From Croceibacterium_A sp039920345 (GTDB lineage Bacteria > Pseudomonadota > Alphaproteobacteria > Sphingomonadales > Sphingomonadaceae): a stretch of 64,000 nucleotides of DNA. Below, in pieces: positions 51,966-61,855 of this stretch. The position numbers and the translations under genes were made by a program. How positions within the stretch are numbered: position 1 is the first letter of the stretch; every line of letters begins with the position of its first letter. Location: contig JBDSDZ010000036.1 in assembly GCA_039920345.1 (NCBI GenBank), forward strand, positions 1-64,000, read 5' to 3'. The notes under the pieces were generated by a model. The model was not told the origin of the DNA. It did no database searches and was given only the letters and a program-made list of their open reading frames with translations.

Positions 51966-54900
51966 CTAGAAGTCGATCTTCGCGCCGATGCGGAAGTAGC
52001 GGCCGACGATGTTGGCCTGGCTCCACGTCGGGTTGTACTGGAAGATCGAGTACGCCGCCGACGGGTCGAACTTCGGGTCGATCCCGAGAACGTTCAGCAC
52101 GTTGGCATAGATGTTCAGGTGCTCGTTGACTTCGTAGTTGACCGCGAGATCGGCGTTCCACTGAGCGCCCGTGGTGCACTGCACTGGAGTTCCGTCCTGG
52201 TATGTCACGACCGAAGCACCGATGCTGGCCTGGCAATCGCCCTTGACCCCACCATAGTCGACTGAGGCCAGATCGAGGCCATCGGTGTAATAAACGGTGC
52301 CGGTAATATCGAGGTTGCCGATACCCAGCGTGCTCGAAACGTTACCACGCCACTTGGGCGAACCCGAGCAGGACGTGTAATCGCACGGGCTGAGCGAGCC
52401 ATCGTAACGTTCGACCGAACCGTCCGCACGGCTGACCTGATACTTGATCAAGTAGGAGACATCGGCGCTGGTCGAGAAACGCACGTCACCGAAGTTGTGA
52501 CGATAGTTCACACCAAAATCGATGCCCTGCACTTCTTCCGTGTCCGAGTTCGTGAACGAGAACTGGATGAACTGCGGCAGCACCGGAGCGCCCGGGAACT
52601 GCGGGTCGGCCGCAGCGCCGACGACCGTCACGCCCGGAACGGCGTTGGTGGTGCCGCTACGCAGGAAGGCATCCAGCGCTGCGTTCTGGTCAGCCGCCGA
52701 GATGTTACCGATGACATCCTTCACCTTGATGTTGAAGTAATCGACCGTGAACGACAGGTTGCGGATCGGTTCGAACACCGCGCCGAGGGTCCAGCTGGTG
52801 GACTTTTCCGGGTTCAGTGCAGGGTTACCGACCGAGGTACGGCCGAGCGAATACTGCCCGGTCGCATAGCTGTTGCCGCCGTGCGCCGCGCAGAACGCGA
52901 CATACGTCCCGCAGTTGACCGACAAGGTTGTGTAGCCCGTCGTCGGCAAGCCGAACGCTTCGTTGAACGACGGGATACGGAAGCCCTTCGAGTACGTACC
53001 ACGGATGAGCAACGCATCGACCGGCTTGAACTTGAAGCCGATCTTCGGCGAGAAGTTGGTCTGGCCCGACGAGTAATCGTCATAACGGCCCGAACCGATG
53101 ATTTCCAACGAGTCCAGGATCGGCGCGTCGATTTCGAAGTAGGCTGACTTCACGTTACGGCTACCGACCGCACCAACCGCGTTGATCGTGAAGTAACGAT
53201 CATACGGATGAGCGAGATTTTCCGGGTTGGCCGACTGATCGGTGATCGATTCGTGACGGTACGAAACGCCAACGGCCGCGTTGAGCGCGCCGCCCGGCAG
53301 TTCGAACAGCGCATGACCGACGGTAGCATTGACCTGCCACAGTTCTGAGGTCGACGTCTTCACGTTGACCGGCGAGATGTAGTCGCGCAGGGCCTGGGAG
53401 TTGAGCCAGGGCTGCACGAAATTGTAGCTACCGTTTGCGATTACATCCGCCACCCGCTGCGGGATGATGTAGTTTTCGCTGGTGCGGGCAAGCTTCACTT
53501 CAGAAGCCGTGCCTTCGAGCTGGTAGGTCCAGGAATCATCGCTGCCGAAGGTGCCCTGAATGCCCGCCGCGGCGCGCAGTGCACGCGCATCGGTTTGGAC
53601 GGTCTGCGGACGATCATAGCGACCGCGCAGAATCGCGGACCTGCCGGAACCCGCATAGGGGTTGTTCGGATTGAGGTGCGCGCCAGGCGAGGCAACTGTA
53701 CAGCTGCTCTGGTTGACGGTTCCGACGAAAGTGGCGGTGCCGCCTGGGCAGACATAAACCGGCAGCAAGACGGGATTGAACGTGACCGAGCTCGGCGGCG
53801 GGGTCGAAGTCGCGCCCAAAGCCGCCGGAGTCAGCTGCGAGTAGGTGTGCGCATTCAGGTAGTTGAGCGCGAAGTAAGCTTCTGCCTTGTCACCGATCTT
53901 GGCGGTGGCGCGAGCAGCAAAGCCGTAGCGTTCCGATTCCGGACGCAAGGTGGCGTAAGCCTTCTTGGTGTCCTTCTGGCACAGGGCGCTGGCATACGTG
54001 TACTGGCCCGCTAGGGAGCCCGAGGTGATCAGGCCGCGCGCGCTGTTCGGCAGGGTCTGCCGATCGGCACCGAAAGCCGAGCAGTCTCCGTTAAGCAGTT
54101 CATATTGGCCTGTCCGCGTACCGGCGGCCGTTGCAGGCGCAATAAGCGGGAAGTCAGGCAGGCTGGAGCCACCAAGGGTGCCGTTGGCATTGACGCCGAA
54201 TTCGTACCAACGGGTCGGGATCGCCATGCAGCTGCCAGCATCATTACAGATGCCGCTCAGATTGCCCGTATTAAAGGGGTATTCGCGGTCACGCGCCCAG
54301 ATCACGTCGCTCTTGCGGTAGGTACCAGCGACATAGATGTTGAAGCCGTCGCTCTCGAGGTCGCCCACGCCGTAAGCGGCGTCGAAGCGTTCTTCAGCGC
54401 CATCACCATGCTGGGAAACGCCAGTCGAAGCATTCACGTGAATGCCCTGGATTTCCTTCTTGGTGATGATGTTGACCACGCCTGCAACCGCGTCGGCGCC
54501 GTAGGTCGACGAAGCGCCGTCCTTCAGGACTTCGACCCGTTCGACGATCACGTCGGGGATGGTGTTGAGATCGACAAAGTTGCGGTGGCCGTCATCGGCC
54601 AGCGGATACGGAGCCATGCGCAAGCCGTCGAACACGGTAAGGGTCTTCTGCACAGTCAGGCCGCGCAGCGAAACCGCGTTGGCGCCGGCAGCGAAGTTGT
54701 TGCCGTTATTCCAGCCTTCGGAGAGCGCGCCCGAGCCGTTGGCGGCGATGCGCTGCAGTCCTTCAGCTACGGTGTTGACGCCGCGCTTTTCGAGTTCGGC
54801 GGTCGACAGCACGGTCACCGGCGAGGGTGTTTCGGTGTCGGTCCGGCCAAGGATCGAGCCAGTCACGAAGATGACGCCCGTGTCGTCAGCGGATTCATCG

Positions 54901-55040
54901 TCGGCCGCAGCGGTCGACGAGGGAGTTGGAACCGGAGTCGGCGCAGTGGTCTGAGCCAGCGCCGGAACGCTATAAATTGCGAGGCCGAGCGCGATTGGGG
55001 CAACGCCCGCGCGCAGGGCAATGAGTGTCGATTTTTTCAC
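51966..55040 (-). CDS. TonB-dependent outer membrane receptor
   Basis: 1024 residues from GTG 55040 (AAGGGA upstream; the frame before it has no family similarity). Signal peptide ends at VPALAQ; a T/P/S-rich linker, then VIFVTGSILGR and the plug domain (SPVTVLSTAELEKRGVNTVAEGLQRI ... RVEVLKDGASSTYGADAVAGVVNII), and a long barrel ending in FRIGAKIDF. Extracellular loops contain Cys pairs (GICNDAGSC; SPCDYTSCSG), probably disulfides. The VTGS/LKDGASS type is the large sphingomonad receptor group for peptides or carbohydrates. Substrate unknown. Confidence 0.93.
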   Translation of the reverse strand: MKKSTLIALRAGVAPIALGLAIYSVPALAQTTAPTPVPTPSSTAAADDESADDTGVIFVTGSILGRTDTETPSPVTVLSTAELEKRGVNTVAEGLQRIAANGSGALSEGWNNGNNFAAGANAVSLRGLTVQKTLTVFDGLRMAPYPLADDGHRNFVDLNTIPDVIVERVEVLKDGASSTYGADAVAGVVNIITKKEIQGIHVNASTGVSQHGDGAEERFDAAYGVGDLESDGFNIYVAGTYRKSDVIWARDREYPFNTGNLSGICNDAGSCMAIPTRWYEFGVNANGTLGGSSLPDFPLIAPATAAGTRTGQYELLNGDCSAFGADRQTLPNSARGLITSGSLAGQYTYASALCQKDTKKAYATLRPESERYGFAARATAKIGDKAEAYFALNYLNAHTYSQLTPAALGATSTPPPSSVTFNPVLLPVYVCPGGTATFVGTVNQSSCTVASPGAHLNPNNPYAGSGRSAILRGRYDRPQTVQTDARALRAAAGIQGTFGSDDSWTYQLEGTASEVKLARTSENYIIPQRVADVIANGSYNFVQPWLNSQALRDYISPVNVKTSTSELWQVNATVGHALFELPGGALNAAVGVSYRHESITDQSANPENLAHPYDRYFTINAVGAVGSRNVKSAYFEIDAPILDSLEIIGSGRYDDYSSGQTNFSPKIGFKFKPVDALLIRGTYSKGFRIPSFNEAFGLPTTGYTTLSVNCGTYVAFCAAHGGNSYATGQYSLGRTSVGNPALNPEKSTSWTLGAVFEPIRNLSFTVDYFNIKVKDVIGNISAADQNAALDAFLRSGTTNAVPGVTVVGAAADPQFPGAPVLPQFIQFSFTNSDTEEVQGIDFGVNYRHNFGDVRFSTSADVSYLIKYQVSRADGSVERYDGSLSPCDYTSCSGSPKWRGNVSSTLGIGNLDITGTVYYTDGLDLASVDYGGVKGDCQASIGASVVTYQDGTPVQCTTGAQWNADLAVNYEVNEHLNIYANVLNVLGIDPKFDPSAAYSIFQYNPTWSQANIVGRYFRIGAKIDF

Positions 55041-55367
55041 AGTGCAGTCCCTTTTTTGCAATGTAGCGCGACGCGCCGCACCACCCACTCTCCGCGGACA
55101 ATGCGGTGATGGATGGCGCCCTACTGCCGCAAGGAAGGGCCGCAGCAAAGTTCCGCGACTGCGAAGGCGGTATAATAGGTTGCCTCTGTAACCAATGTGC
55201 AACACAGCTTGAGGCTGTTTGTTTTCAACTAGTTAGCGGTTGAAGCGCAAGATGGTTACAATCGTTGTGTTCAATTGAGCATATCGTTTCAAACGACGGG
55301 GTCATGATCGCTCCGCGCGCGCGCTGGGTCGTTTGACATCGTTCCGCTTCTGTTCCAGCCAAGCGCG
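55041..55367. other. intergenic region between divergent TonB receptor and mmcB
   Basis: 327 bp without a gene. The SOS box at 55341-55355 belongs to mmcB. On the minus strand a TATTAT hexamer (about 55170) with TTGCAC 19 bases earlier could be a weak promoter for the receptor. The stretch 55200-55290 is richer in A+T than its surroundings, as expected for a control region. Confidence 0.45.
55341..55355. promoter_or_regulatory. LexA/SOS box
   Basis: GTTC-CGCTTCT-GTTC, an exact match to the alphaproteobacterial SOS box GTTC-N7-GTTC, ending 12 bases before the mmcB start. LexA binding here would keep mmcB off until DNA damage. Confidence 0.8.
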
Positions 55368-55868
55368 ATGAACACTCCCCCTCCCAGCCGAATTCTCGAT
55401 CACGCCTCGCGTCGCGCGGCCGCCGTTGCCCGGGGAATCAGTCGGCTGTTTGCCCGCAACGACCTGTGGTGCCTTGCCGAGATGCCGTTGCGCAATGGCC
55501 GGCGCGCCGACCTGATGGGGATCGATGCCAAAGGGCAAGTGATTATCGTTGAAATCAAGACCGCGCGGGCGGACCTGCTGGGCGACGCCAAGTGGCCGCA
55601 TTATCTCGAGTTTTGCGACCGGTTTTATTGGGGGGTCCCGCCCGAGCTTGATCGCGCCTGCCTCGAAGGGGCCGACTTCCGGCCCGATTGCTGCGGAGTG
55701 ATCGTGGCGGACGAATACGATGCCGAAATCATCCGTCCCGCCCCAACTCGTGCGCTGGCAGCGGCCCGGCGCAAGGTCGAAGTCGAACGGCTCGCGCGCA
55801 CAGCTTTGCGGCGGCAGCTGGTCATGCTCGACCCGGATTGCTCGGCATGGGGGCAGGGCCTCACATAA
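55368..55868 (+). CDS. mmcB: MmcB family DNA repair protein
   Basis: 166 residues. A small PD-(D/E)xK nuclease-like fold: RRADLMGIDAKGQVIIVEIKTARADLLGDAKW contains the Asp and E-x-K residues of the active site. MmcB is known in Caulobacter as part of the SOS response with a role in mitomycin C tolerance. The SOS box just upstream supports this directly. Confidence 0.9.
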   Translation: MNTPPPSRILDHASRRAAAVARGISRLFARNDLWCLAEMPLRNGRRADLMGIDAKGQVIIVEIKTARADLLGDAKWPHYLEFCDRFYWGVPPELDRACLEGADFRPDCCGVIVADEYDAEIIRPAPTRALAAARRKVEVERLARTALRRQLVMLDPDCSAWGQGLT

Positions 55869-55930
55869 TCCAGGCCTCACATAACAAGGTGCTGCTGTCG
55901 CGCTGGCGGGCGAGGTGCTAGGCAGCGCGC

Positions 55931-56692
55931 ATGATGACTCTCGTGTTTTCGGCGCTGGCGATGACCGCGATCGTGGGTGGGCGTTACCTTATCACCAGCG
56001 GCCTGTTCGCCTGGGCCACGGCGCGAGTCCGTCCCGGGCTATATACAGGCCTTGATGGCCAGATCAGGCGCGAGATCGGCTGGTCGTTGGCATCCGCCGC
56101 GATTTACGGTGTCCCGGCGGGCATTATCGCCTGGGGCTGGCAGGCACGCGGCTGGACCGCGATCTACACCGACATCTCGGACTACCCGTTATGGTATGTG
56201 CCGCTATCGCTGGCTGCCTATCTGTTCGCGCACGACACCTGGTTCTACTGGACTCACCGCCTGCTGCACCGCCCAAGCTGGTTCCGCACCGCGCATGCCG
56301 TGCACCATGCCAGCCGGCCGCCGACCGCCTGGGCCGCGATGAGCTTCCATCCTTTGGAAGCGATCAGTGGCGCGGTCGTCATTCCCGCGCTGGTCTTCGC
56401 CGTGCCAGTGCATATCGCGGTTCTCGGCCTGGTGCTGGCGATCATGACCCTGATGGGGGTGACCAATCACATGGGCTGGGAGCTGTTCCCACGCCGCTTC
56501 GTTCACTCGCAGCTCGGCGCTTGGTTCATCACCGCCAGCCACCACCAGCGCCACCATGCAGACTATCGCTGCAATTATGGCCTGTACTTCACGGTCTGGG
56601 ACAGATTGTGCGGCACCGACCGCGGCATTGCTTCTGAAATGACCGGCCGTTTTGCCGCCGTGATGCCGGTCGCCCACACGCGGCTGAATTAA
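55931..56692 (+). CDS. sterol desaturase / fatty acid hydroxylase family protein
   Basis: 253 residues with about four membrane helices and the His clusters of this di-iron family: HDTWFYWTHRLLH, HAVHHAS and ASHHQRHHADY, plus TNHMGWE. Members hydroxylate or desaturate lipids, including sphingolipid and carotenoid substrates, in the inner membrane. ATG 55931 or 55934. The gene follows mmcB by 62 bp; a functional link is not evident. Confidence 0.9.
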   Translation: MMTLVFSALAMTAIVGGRYLITSGLFAWATARVRPGLYTGLDGQIRREIGWSLASAAIYGVPAGIIAWGWQARGWTAIYTDISDYPLWYVPLSLAAYLFAHDTWFYWTHRLLHRPSWFRTAHAVHHASRPPTAWAAMSFHPLEAISGAVVIPALVFAVPVHIAVLGLVLAIMTLMGVTNHMGWELFPRRFVHSQLGAWFITASHHQRHHADYRCNYGLYFTVWDRLCGTDRGIASEMTGRFAAVMPVAHTRLN

Positions 56693-56762
56693 CACTACTT
56701 CACAGTTAATTAACTATGCGGGGCCAATAACCCGTTCATCAGGTCGAAGGGGGCCATCTTTG

Positions 56763-58433
56763 ATGGACACGCTGCGCAGCAGTTTCGGTTCGCTAGTCGC
56801 GTCCGAAGGTGAAAACCAGGAATACGAAGAGCCTGTCCGGCCTCCGGCTCCGGCGTCGATCGGCCAGGATGAGCGGCGCATGCAAGTGCGCGCCTATAAC
56901 CATTGGGCAAGCCTGCTGGGCGATCGCAAGTTTCCCGCCATCGAAGACCTTGAACCCGACAGCCTGCCCGACTTCGGCCCGCACAGCGTTGTGCTCGACT
57001 TCACTGCCGGGATCAAAAACCCTGGCGTCACTTACATCGGCGAAAAGCTCGCTGAGGAATGCGACGTCGAAGGTGAAGAACTCGACACTTTGTCGGATGT
57101 GCCGACCCGTTCGCTACTGACCCGCATCACCGATCACTACATGCAGATCCTCGCCAACCAGGCACCGATCGGTTTCGAGGCGGAGTTCGTCAACCAGCGC
57201 GGCCAGACGATCCTTTATCGCGGCATCTTGCTGCCGTTCTCGAGCGACGATGATACCATCGATTTCATCTATGGCGTGATCAACTGGAAAGAACTGGCCG
57301 ATGCCCGGGCGGCAGACGAACTGCTGCTCGAAATTGACCAGGCGCTCGAGGCGACCCCTCCTGTCGCGACCAATCGCGACGACGACTTGCCGCTGACCGA
57401 CTGGGCCGATGGGCCCGGCGCGGTAGCCGCCAACGACACGGCTGACACCATGATAAACCAACTTCCGGTGCCTTCGTTCGGCTACGACGACGAGGCCGTT
57501 GCCAACGAAACAGACGAATACGTGCTGCCGGAGATGGAAGAGGACGAAGTCGGAGCCGAAGATGCGGACGCCGACGGAATCGAAGATACCGACCTCGATG
57601 TGGACGAAGACGACGACGATCTCGGCGCAGCTTACGAGGATGAGGACGAGGACGAGGAATCGGCTTCCGCCTACGGATCGTTGCTCAAGATGCCGATCGA
57701 CCTGACCAAGACGGTCGAGAAAGCCGAAGTCGTGCTGCCCGATTATGACCCGTCCGAGCTGGTCGCTTTTACGGCCGAGCTGCCCGCCGAGGTATTCCCG
57801 CAGGTCTATCCAGAGCTCGATCCGGCGGACATGGAGCTCGGCGACTGGCTCATGCTGGCGCGCGACATGGCGACGGTTGCCAACAGCAGCGAAGATCGCA
57901 CCCGGACCGCGCTCTATGACGCGATCGGCCGGGCCTACGATTTCTCGCTCGCGGCGCAGGATGCGCCAGGCGATTTCGAAACCCTGCTGAACGATGCCGA
58001 CCTGACCGTGCAGGATCGCGCGCCGATGACGCCGGTGGTCAAGCTCGTGTTTGGCGTGGATTACGACAAGACGCGGCTGACCGAATATGCTGCAGCCTTG
58101 AGCCATGCCCACCGGCTCGCGCTGCCTCTTGGCGGTTTGGGCGATTTCCTTGGCCGGCATGAAGGCGGGCTCAAGGGTGTGGTCAAGGCTGAGCGGCGCC
58201 TGCGCCGGGAAGACGCCGGCAAGACGGTCGAGCCGCTCGATGCGCCGCGCCAGGCACTGGCCGCCAAGCTGCGCGATATGTCGCCGCTCGGGTTCGACGC
58301 GATCACGCCTGAAGGGAGCGAATTCGCGTTGGTGATGATCCGCCGGAACCAAACCGGCGACGTGGTCATGCTCGGTGAAGTGCCCGAAGACATTGCCCTG
58401 CTCGAGCGTGCCGCACGCCGCCTGATTGGCTGA
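56763..58433 (+). CDS. PAS_5-domain protein with long acidic linker
   Basis: 556 residues from ATG 56763 (GGGGG 12 bases upstream). Residues 40-180 match the PAS_5 domain of alphaproteobacteria (RAYNHWASLLGDRKFPAIEDL ... TRITDHYMQIL ... TIDFIYGVINWKEL). Residues 250-302 are an extreme Asp/Glu tract. The C-terminal 250 residues look helical and are of unknown family. No kinase or cyclase domain follows, so it is likely a scaffold or sensor adaptor in the cytosol. Confidence 0.72.
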   Translation: MDTLRSSFGSLVASEGENQEYEEPVRPPAPASIGQDERRMQVRAYNHWASLLGDRKFPAIEDLEPDSLPDFGPHSVVLDFTAGIKNPGVTYIGEKLAEECDVEGEELDTLSDVPTRSLLTRITDHYMQILANQAPIGFEAEFVNQRGQTILYRGILLPFSSDDDTIDFIYGVINWKELADARAADELLLEIDQALEATPPVATNRDDDLPLTDWADGPGAVAANDTADTMINQLPVPSFGYDDEAVANETDEYVLPEMEEDEVGAEDADADGIEDTDLDVDEDDDDLGAAYEDEDEDEESASAYGSLLKMPIDLTKTVEKAEVVLPDYDPSELVAFTAELPAEVFPQVYPELDPADMELGDWLMLARDMATVANSSEDRTRTALYDAIGRAYDFSLAAQDAPGDFETLLNDADLTVQDRAPMTPVVKLVFGVDYDKTRLTEYAAALSHAHRLALPLGGLGDFLGRHEGGLKGVVKAERRLRREDAGKTVEPLDAPRQALAAKLRDMSPLGFDAITPEGSEFALVMIRRNQTGDVVMLGEVPEDIALLERAARRLIG

Positions 58434-58499
58434 CGACTGCCGCACAATCGCAAGGTCTTCAGTTCCGGTTCAGGCCGGAATGCGCTAGCGAGCGTTTCG

Positions 58500-59870
58500 A
58501 TGACCCGGCTTTTCCGCTCTTTCGTCAGCCTCTTTGCATGGACCGCGCTGCTCGGATTTATCGCGCAGCCGGTTGCGGCTCAAGCGGTGCTGCGCGACGC
58601 CGAGACCGAAGCCCTGCTGCAGGACATGATGGACCCGCTAACCCAGGCCGCGGGGCTGCCTAAGGGGGCGGTTCAGGTGGTCCTGCTGCAGGATAACTCG
58701 ATCAACGCATTTGTCGCCAATGGGCAGAAAATCTACATCCTGTCGGGTCTGATCAATACCGCCGCCAGCGCGAACGAAGTTCAGGGTGTGCTGGCGCACG
58801 AACTTGGCCACATCATCGGTGGTCACGCCATCAGCGTCTATCAGGGTGCCGGCAAGGCAGGCAAAATTCAGCTGCTTTCCCTGCTGGTCGGCGTTGCGGC
58901 GGCGCTCGCGGGTGCTCCGGCAGATGCCGCGATGGGAGCGATTGCCCTGGGCCAGCAAGCCGCTCTCGGTTCGTTCCTGCAGTTCAGCCGGACCCAGGAA
59001 TCAAGCGCGGACGCGGCCAGCGTCAGCTTCCTGTCCAAAGCCGGTATCACGGGCCGTGGCTCGATCGCGTTTTTCGAGAAATTGCAGAACTTCGAATTTC
59101 GCTACGGCGTGAGCCAGAGTGAGGAAGCCGGATTTGCCAGCACCCACCCACTGGTGGGGGATCGCATTTCGCGACTGGAAGCGGATTTCAAGAACGATGC
59201 GGCGTGGGATACGCCACCAGACCCCCAGCTCCAGGCGCGTTTCGAGCGGGTCAAGGCCAAGCTTTACGGCTACGTTGCCGAACCGGCGCAGACCTTGAAC
59301 GCTTATCCTGCCTACCTGACGTCAGTGCCTGCCCGTTACGCGCGGGCCTATGCCTATCACAAGCAATCCAAAATGACCGAGGCGCTGGCGGAAGTGGACG
59401 CCCTTCTCGCCACCGCGCCCAACGACCCCTACTTCCTCGAGATGAAGGGCCAGGTGCTGCTCGAATCGGGCCGTCCCACCGATGCGCTGGCGCCTTTGCG
59501 AACCGCGACCGAATTGTCGGGCAATGCCCCGCTGATCGCCAGCACCTTTGGACTGGCCCTGCTCGCAACCGAAGACAGCGGAAATCTGGACGAAGCCGAA
59601 CAAGTGCTCAAGACGGCGGTCGGCCGCGACCGCGAAAATCCGATGGCGTGGTACCAGCTCGGTCTGGTCTACGGCGAACGCGGCGACATTCCCCGGGCGC
59701 AGCTGGCCAGCGCCGAGCAGCAGATCATGAGCGACCAGCCGCGCGAGGCGTTGCAGAACGCCGAGGCGGCCGAACGCTCGCTGCCGACTGGCACGCCAGA
59801 CTGGATTCGCGCGCAGGATGTGGCGCTGCAGGCGCGCGCAGAGCTTGAACGCAGTCGCGACCGCAACTAG
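58500..59870 (+). CDS. periplasmic M48 metalloprotease, BepA-like
   Basis: 456 residues. Signal peptide ending at QPVAAQA, zinc motif H100-E-L-G-H104, and third ligand in QESSADAAS. The C-terminal 200 residues form TPR-like helices (ARAYAYHKQSKMTEALAEVDALL ...), the layout of BepA/YfgC, which edits outer-membrane protein assembly. It is 9 bp upstream of the DsbA-like gene; both act in the periplasm. Confidence 0.9.
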   Translation: MTRLFRSFVSLFAWTALLGFIAQPVAAQAVLRDAETEALLQDMMDPLTQAAGLPKGAVQVVLLQDNSINAFVANGQKIYILSGLINTAASANEVQGVLAHELGHIIGGHAISVYQGAGKAGKIQLLSLLVGVAAALAGAPADAAMGAIALGQQAALGSFLQFSRTQESSADAASVSFLSKAGITGRGSIAFFEKLQNFEFRYGVSQSEEAGFASTHPLVGDRISRLEADFKNDAAWDTPPDPQLQARFERVKAKLYGYVAEPAQTLNAYPAYLTSVPARYARAYAYHKQSKMTEALAEVDALLATAPNDPYFLEMKGQVLLESGRPTDALAPLRTATELSGNAPLIASTFGLALLATEDSGNLDEAEQVLKTAVGRDRENPMAWYQLGLVYGERGDIPRAQLASAEQQIMSDQPREALQNAEAAERSLPTGTPDWIRAQDVALQARAELERSRDRN

Positions 59871-59879
59871 CAGTGTGTG

Positions 59880-60572
59880 ATGCGCTGGTTTCTTACTCTG
59901 ATTATCGCCCTTGCCGCCGGTTTCGCCGGAGCGGCGCTGTGGGATGTCACCGGGCTCGGCGATAAATCGACCCGCGCCTACCTGCTGTCGAACCCCGAAG
60001 TCCTGCCCGAAGCGATGGACGTGCTCCAACGGCGCGAACAGATATCGCGCATTGGCCCGCTCCGTAGCGAGCTTGAAACACCTTTCCCCGGCGCCGTGCT
60101 CGGCAATCCGGCGGGCAAGGTGACGCTGGTCGAATTCAGCGACTATGCCTGCACGTATTGCCGCCAGAGCGTAGCTGACGTCGCCTCGCTGATTGCCAGC
60201 AATCCTGACTTGCGCGTGGTCGTGCGCGAATATCCGATCCTGTCACCGGGCAGCGTCGATGCGGCCCGCATGGCGCTGGCGGCAGCCCAGCAGGGCAAGT
60301 ATCCCGGCTTCCATGACGCCATGTATCGGCTTGGTCCACCGAGCGACCAGACGATCCAGGCCGCGGCCACCGAGGCTGGGGTCGATCTTGCCCGGGCGCG
60401 CACGCTGATCGCCAGTGGCGAACTCGACCGCCAGTTGCAGGGCAATGCAGCAATGGCGCAGCAACTCGGCATCTCTGGCACCCCGGGCTGGGTGGTCGGC
60501 GACCAGGCGCTTAACGGCGCCTTGGGCAAGGATGCCCTGGGCAAAGCCATCGAGGAGGCTCGCCCGTCCTGA
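59880..60572 (+). CDS. DsbA family thiol:disulfide protein
   Basis: 230 residues from ATG 59880 (GTG 59877 possible). N-terminal anchor (LTLIIALAAGFAGAALW). Thioredoxin fold with C91-T-Y-C94 in FSDYACTYCRQS and cis-Pro loop SGTPGWVVGD, close to the Com1/ScsC-like periplasmic DsbA branch. Introduces or shuffles disulfides. The pairing with a BepA-like protease suggests envelope quality control. Confidence 0.9.
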   Translation: MRWFLTLIIALAAGFAGAALWDVTGLGDKSTRAYLLSNPEVLPEAMDVLQRREQISRIGPLRSELETPFPGAVLGNPAGKVTLVEFSDYACTYCRQSVADVASLIASNPDLRVVVREYPILSPGSVDAARMALAAAQQGKYPGFHDAMYRLGPPSDQTIQAAATEAGVDLARARTLIASGELDRQLQGNAAMAQQLGISGTPGWVVGDQALNGALGKDALGKAIEEARPS

Positions 60573-60649
60573 AGCTGCCCCTGCCCTTCACGCGTCCGGC
60601 CGCTGCCAGAACCGCGAAGCCCCGGGCGACAAGTGCTGCCATCGGGTCG

Positions 60650-61855
60650 ATGGCGATGCTGCCGTTCCGCCCCGCCCCTTTCTTTGCCGACAAGGACCAG
60701 GCCTTCTGGCGCTTGCAGTTCATCGGCTGGGGCGGCGCCATGGTCCTGCGCGCGGTGACCAACATCGCCAACGGCAAGCCGATCGATTACCTCGTCACCA
60801 CGCTGATCGCGACGATCACTGGTTTTTCCATCAGCCTGATCCTGTCGGTGGTTTACGGGCGCCTGATCAACCGACGGCCAATCATCACCTGGGGCGTGAC
60901 CGCCCTGGCGTTGGCGGTAGCGGTCATCGTCTCGGCCACCATCACCGGCTGGACCTTCAGCCTCTACCAGGGCGGCGTCGAAGGCAGCTTTGCTTCGCTG
61001 GTCCTGGGTGTGTTCTATCTCGACATGACCCTGCTCGGTGCGTGGTCGGCATTGTACTACGCGATCAACTTCTACCTGCAGGTGGAAGAACAGGCCGACC
61101 GGCTCGAACGGCTTGAGGCGCAGGCTACCAGCGCTCAGCTCGCCATGCTCCGCTACCAGCTCAACCCGCATTTCTTGTTCAACACCTTGAACTCGATCAG
61201 CACTCTTGTTCTGCTCAAACAGACAGAACCTGCCAACGCGATGCTCACCCGCCTTTCCAGCTTTTTGCGCCACACACTGGTTAGCCAACCAGGCGGCAAG
61301 GTATCGATCGCGCAGGAGGTCGAGACGCTGAAGCTCTATCTCGATATCGAGCGCATGCGCTTTGAAGAACGCTTGCGAACGGTGTTCCGGATCGAGCCTG
61401 CGGCCGCCAATGCGGCAGTGCCGTCGTTGTTGCTCCAGCCGCTGGTCGAAAACGCCATCAAATACGCGGTCTCGCCGCAGGAGGAAGGCGCGCGGATCAG
61501 CCTGACCGCGCAAGCGATCGGTGCCCGCCTTCGCGTAACCGTGGCCGACACCGGGCCAGGCATGCAGACGCAGGCCACGGCCGCGCAAGTCAGCGACCGG
61601 ATGTCGGGTGAAGGCCGCACGGTCTCCACCGGAGTTGGTCTGGCGAACATCCGCGACCGGCTGGCGCAAGCCTATGGCGACGACCATCGATTTGAAATCC
61701 TTACCCCGCCGGAAGGCGGATTCACCGTGATCATCGAGATTCCTTACGAGGTGCTCCAAGATCCTGCCGCCGCCAGTGCGGCGCCGCTGAAACCGACCGG
61801 CTCCCTGTCGGTTATAGATTTGCCCGGCCAGCGGGCATTGGGAACCCATGCATGA
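60650..61855 (+). CDS. LytS/YehU-type sensor histidine kinase
   Basis: 401 residues; no earlier ATG, GTG or TTG is in frame. The N-terminal part has four membrane helices. Then a coiled segment (EEQADRLERLEAQATSAQ) and the His_kinase domain with the phosphorylated His in RYQLNPHFLFNTLNSIS (near 173), and ATP site LVENAIKYAV, DTGPGM and GVGLANIRDRL. It overlaps its response regulator by 4 bp (ATGA). Signal unknown. Confidence 0.92.
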   Translation: MAMLPFRPAPFFADKDQAFWRLQFIGWGGAMVLRAVTNIANGKPIDYLVTTLIATITGFSISLILSVVYGRLINRRPIITWGVTALALAVAVIVSATITGWTFSLYQGGVEGSFASLVLGVFYLDMTLLGAWSALYYAINFYLQVEEQADRLERLEAQATSAQLAMLRYQLNPHFLFNTLNSISTLVLLKQTEPANAMLTRLSSFLRHTLVSQPGGKVSIAQEVETLKLYLDIERMRFEERLRTVFRIEPAAANAAVPSLLLQPLVENAIKYAVSPQEEGARISLTAQAIGARLRVTVADTGPGMQTQATAAQVSDRMSGEGRTVSTGVGLANIRDRLAQAYGDDHRFEILTPPEGGFTVIIEIPYEVLQDPAAASAAPLKPTGSLSVIDLPGQRALGTHA

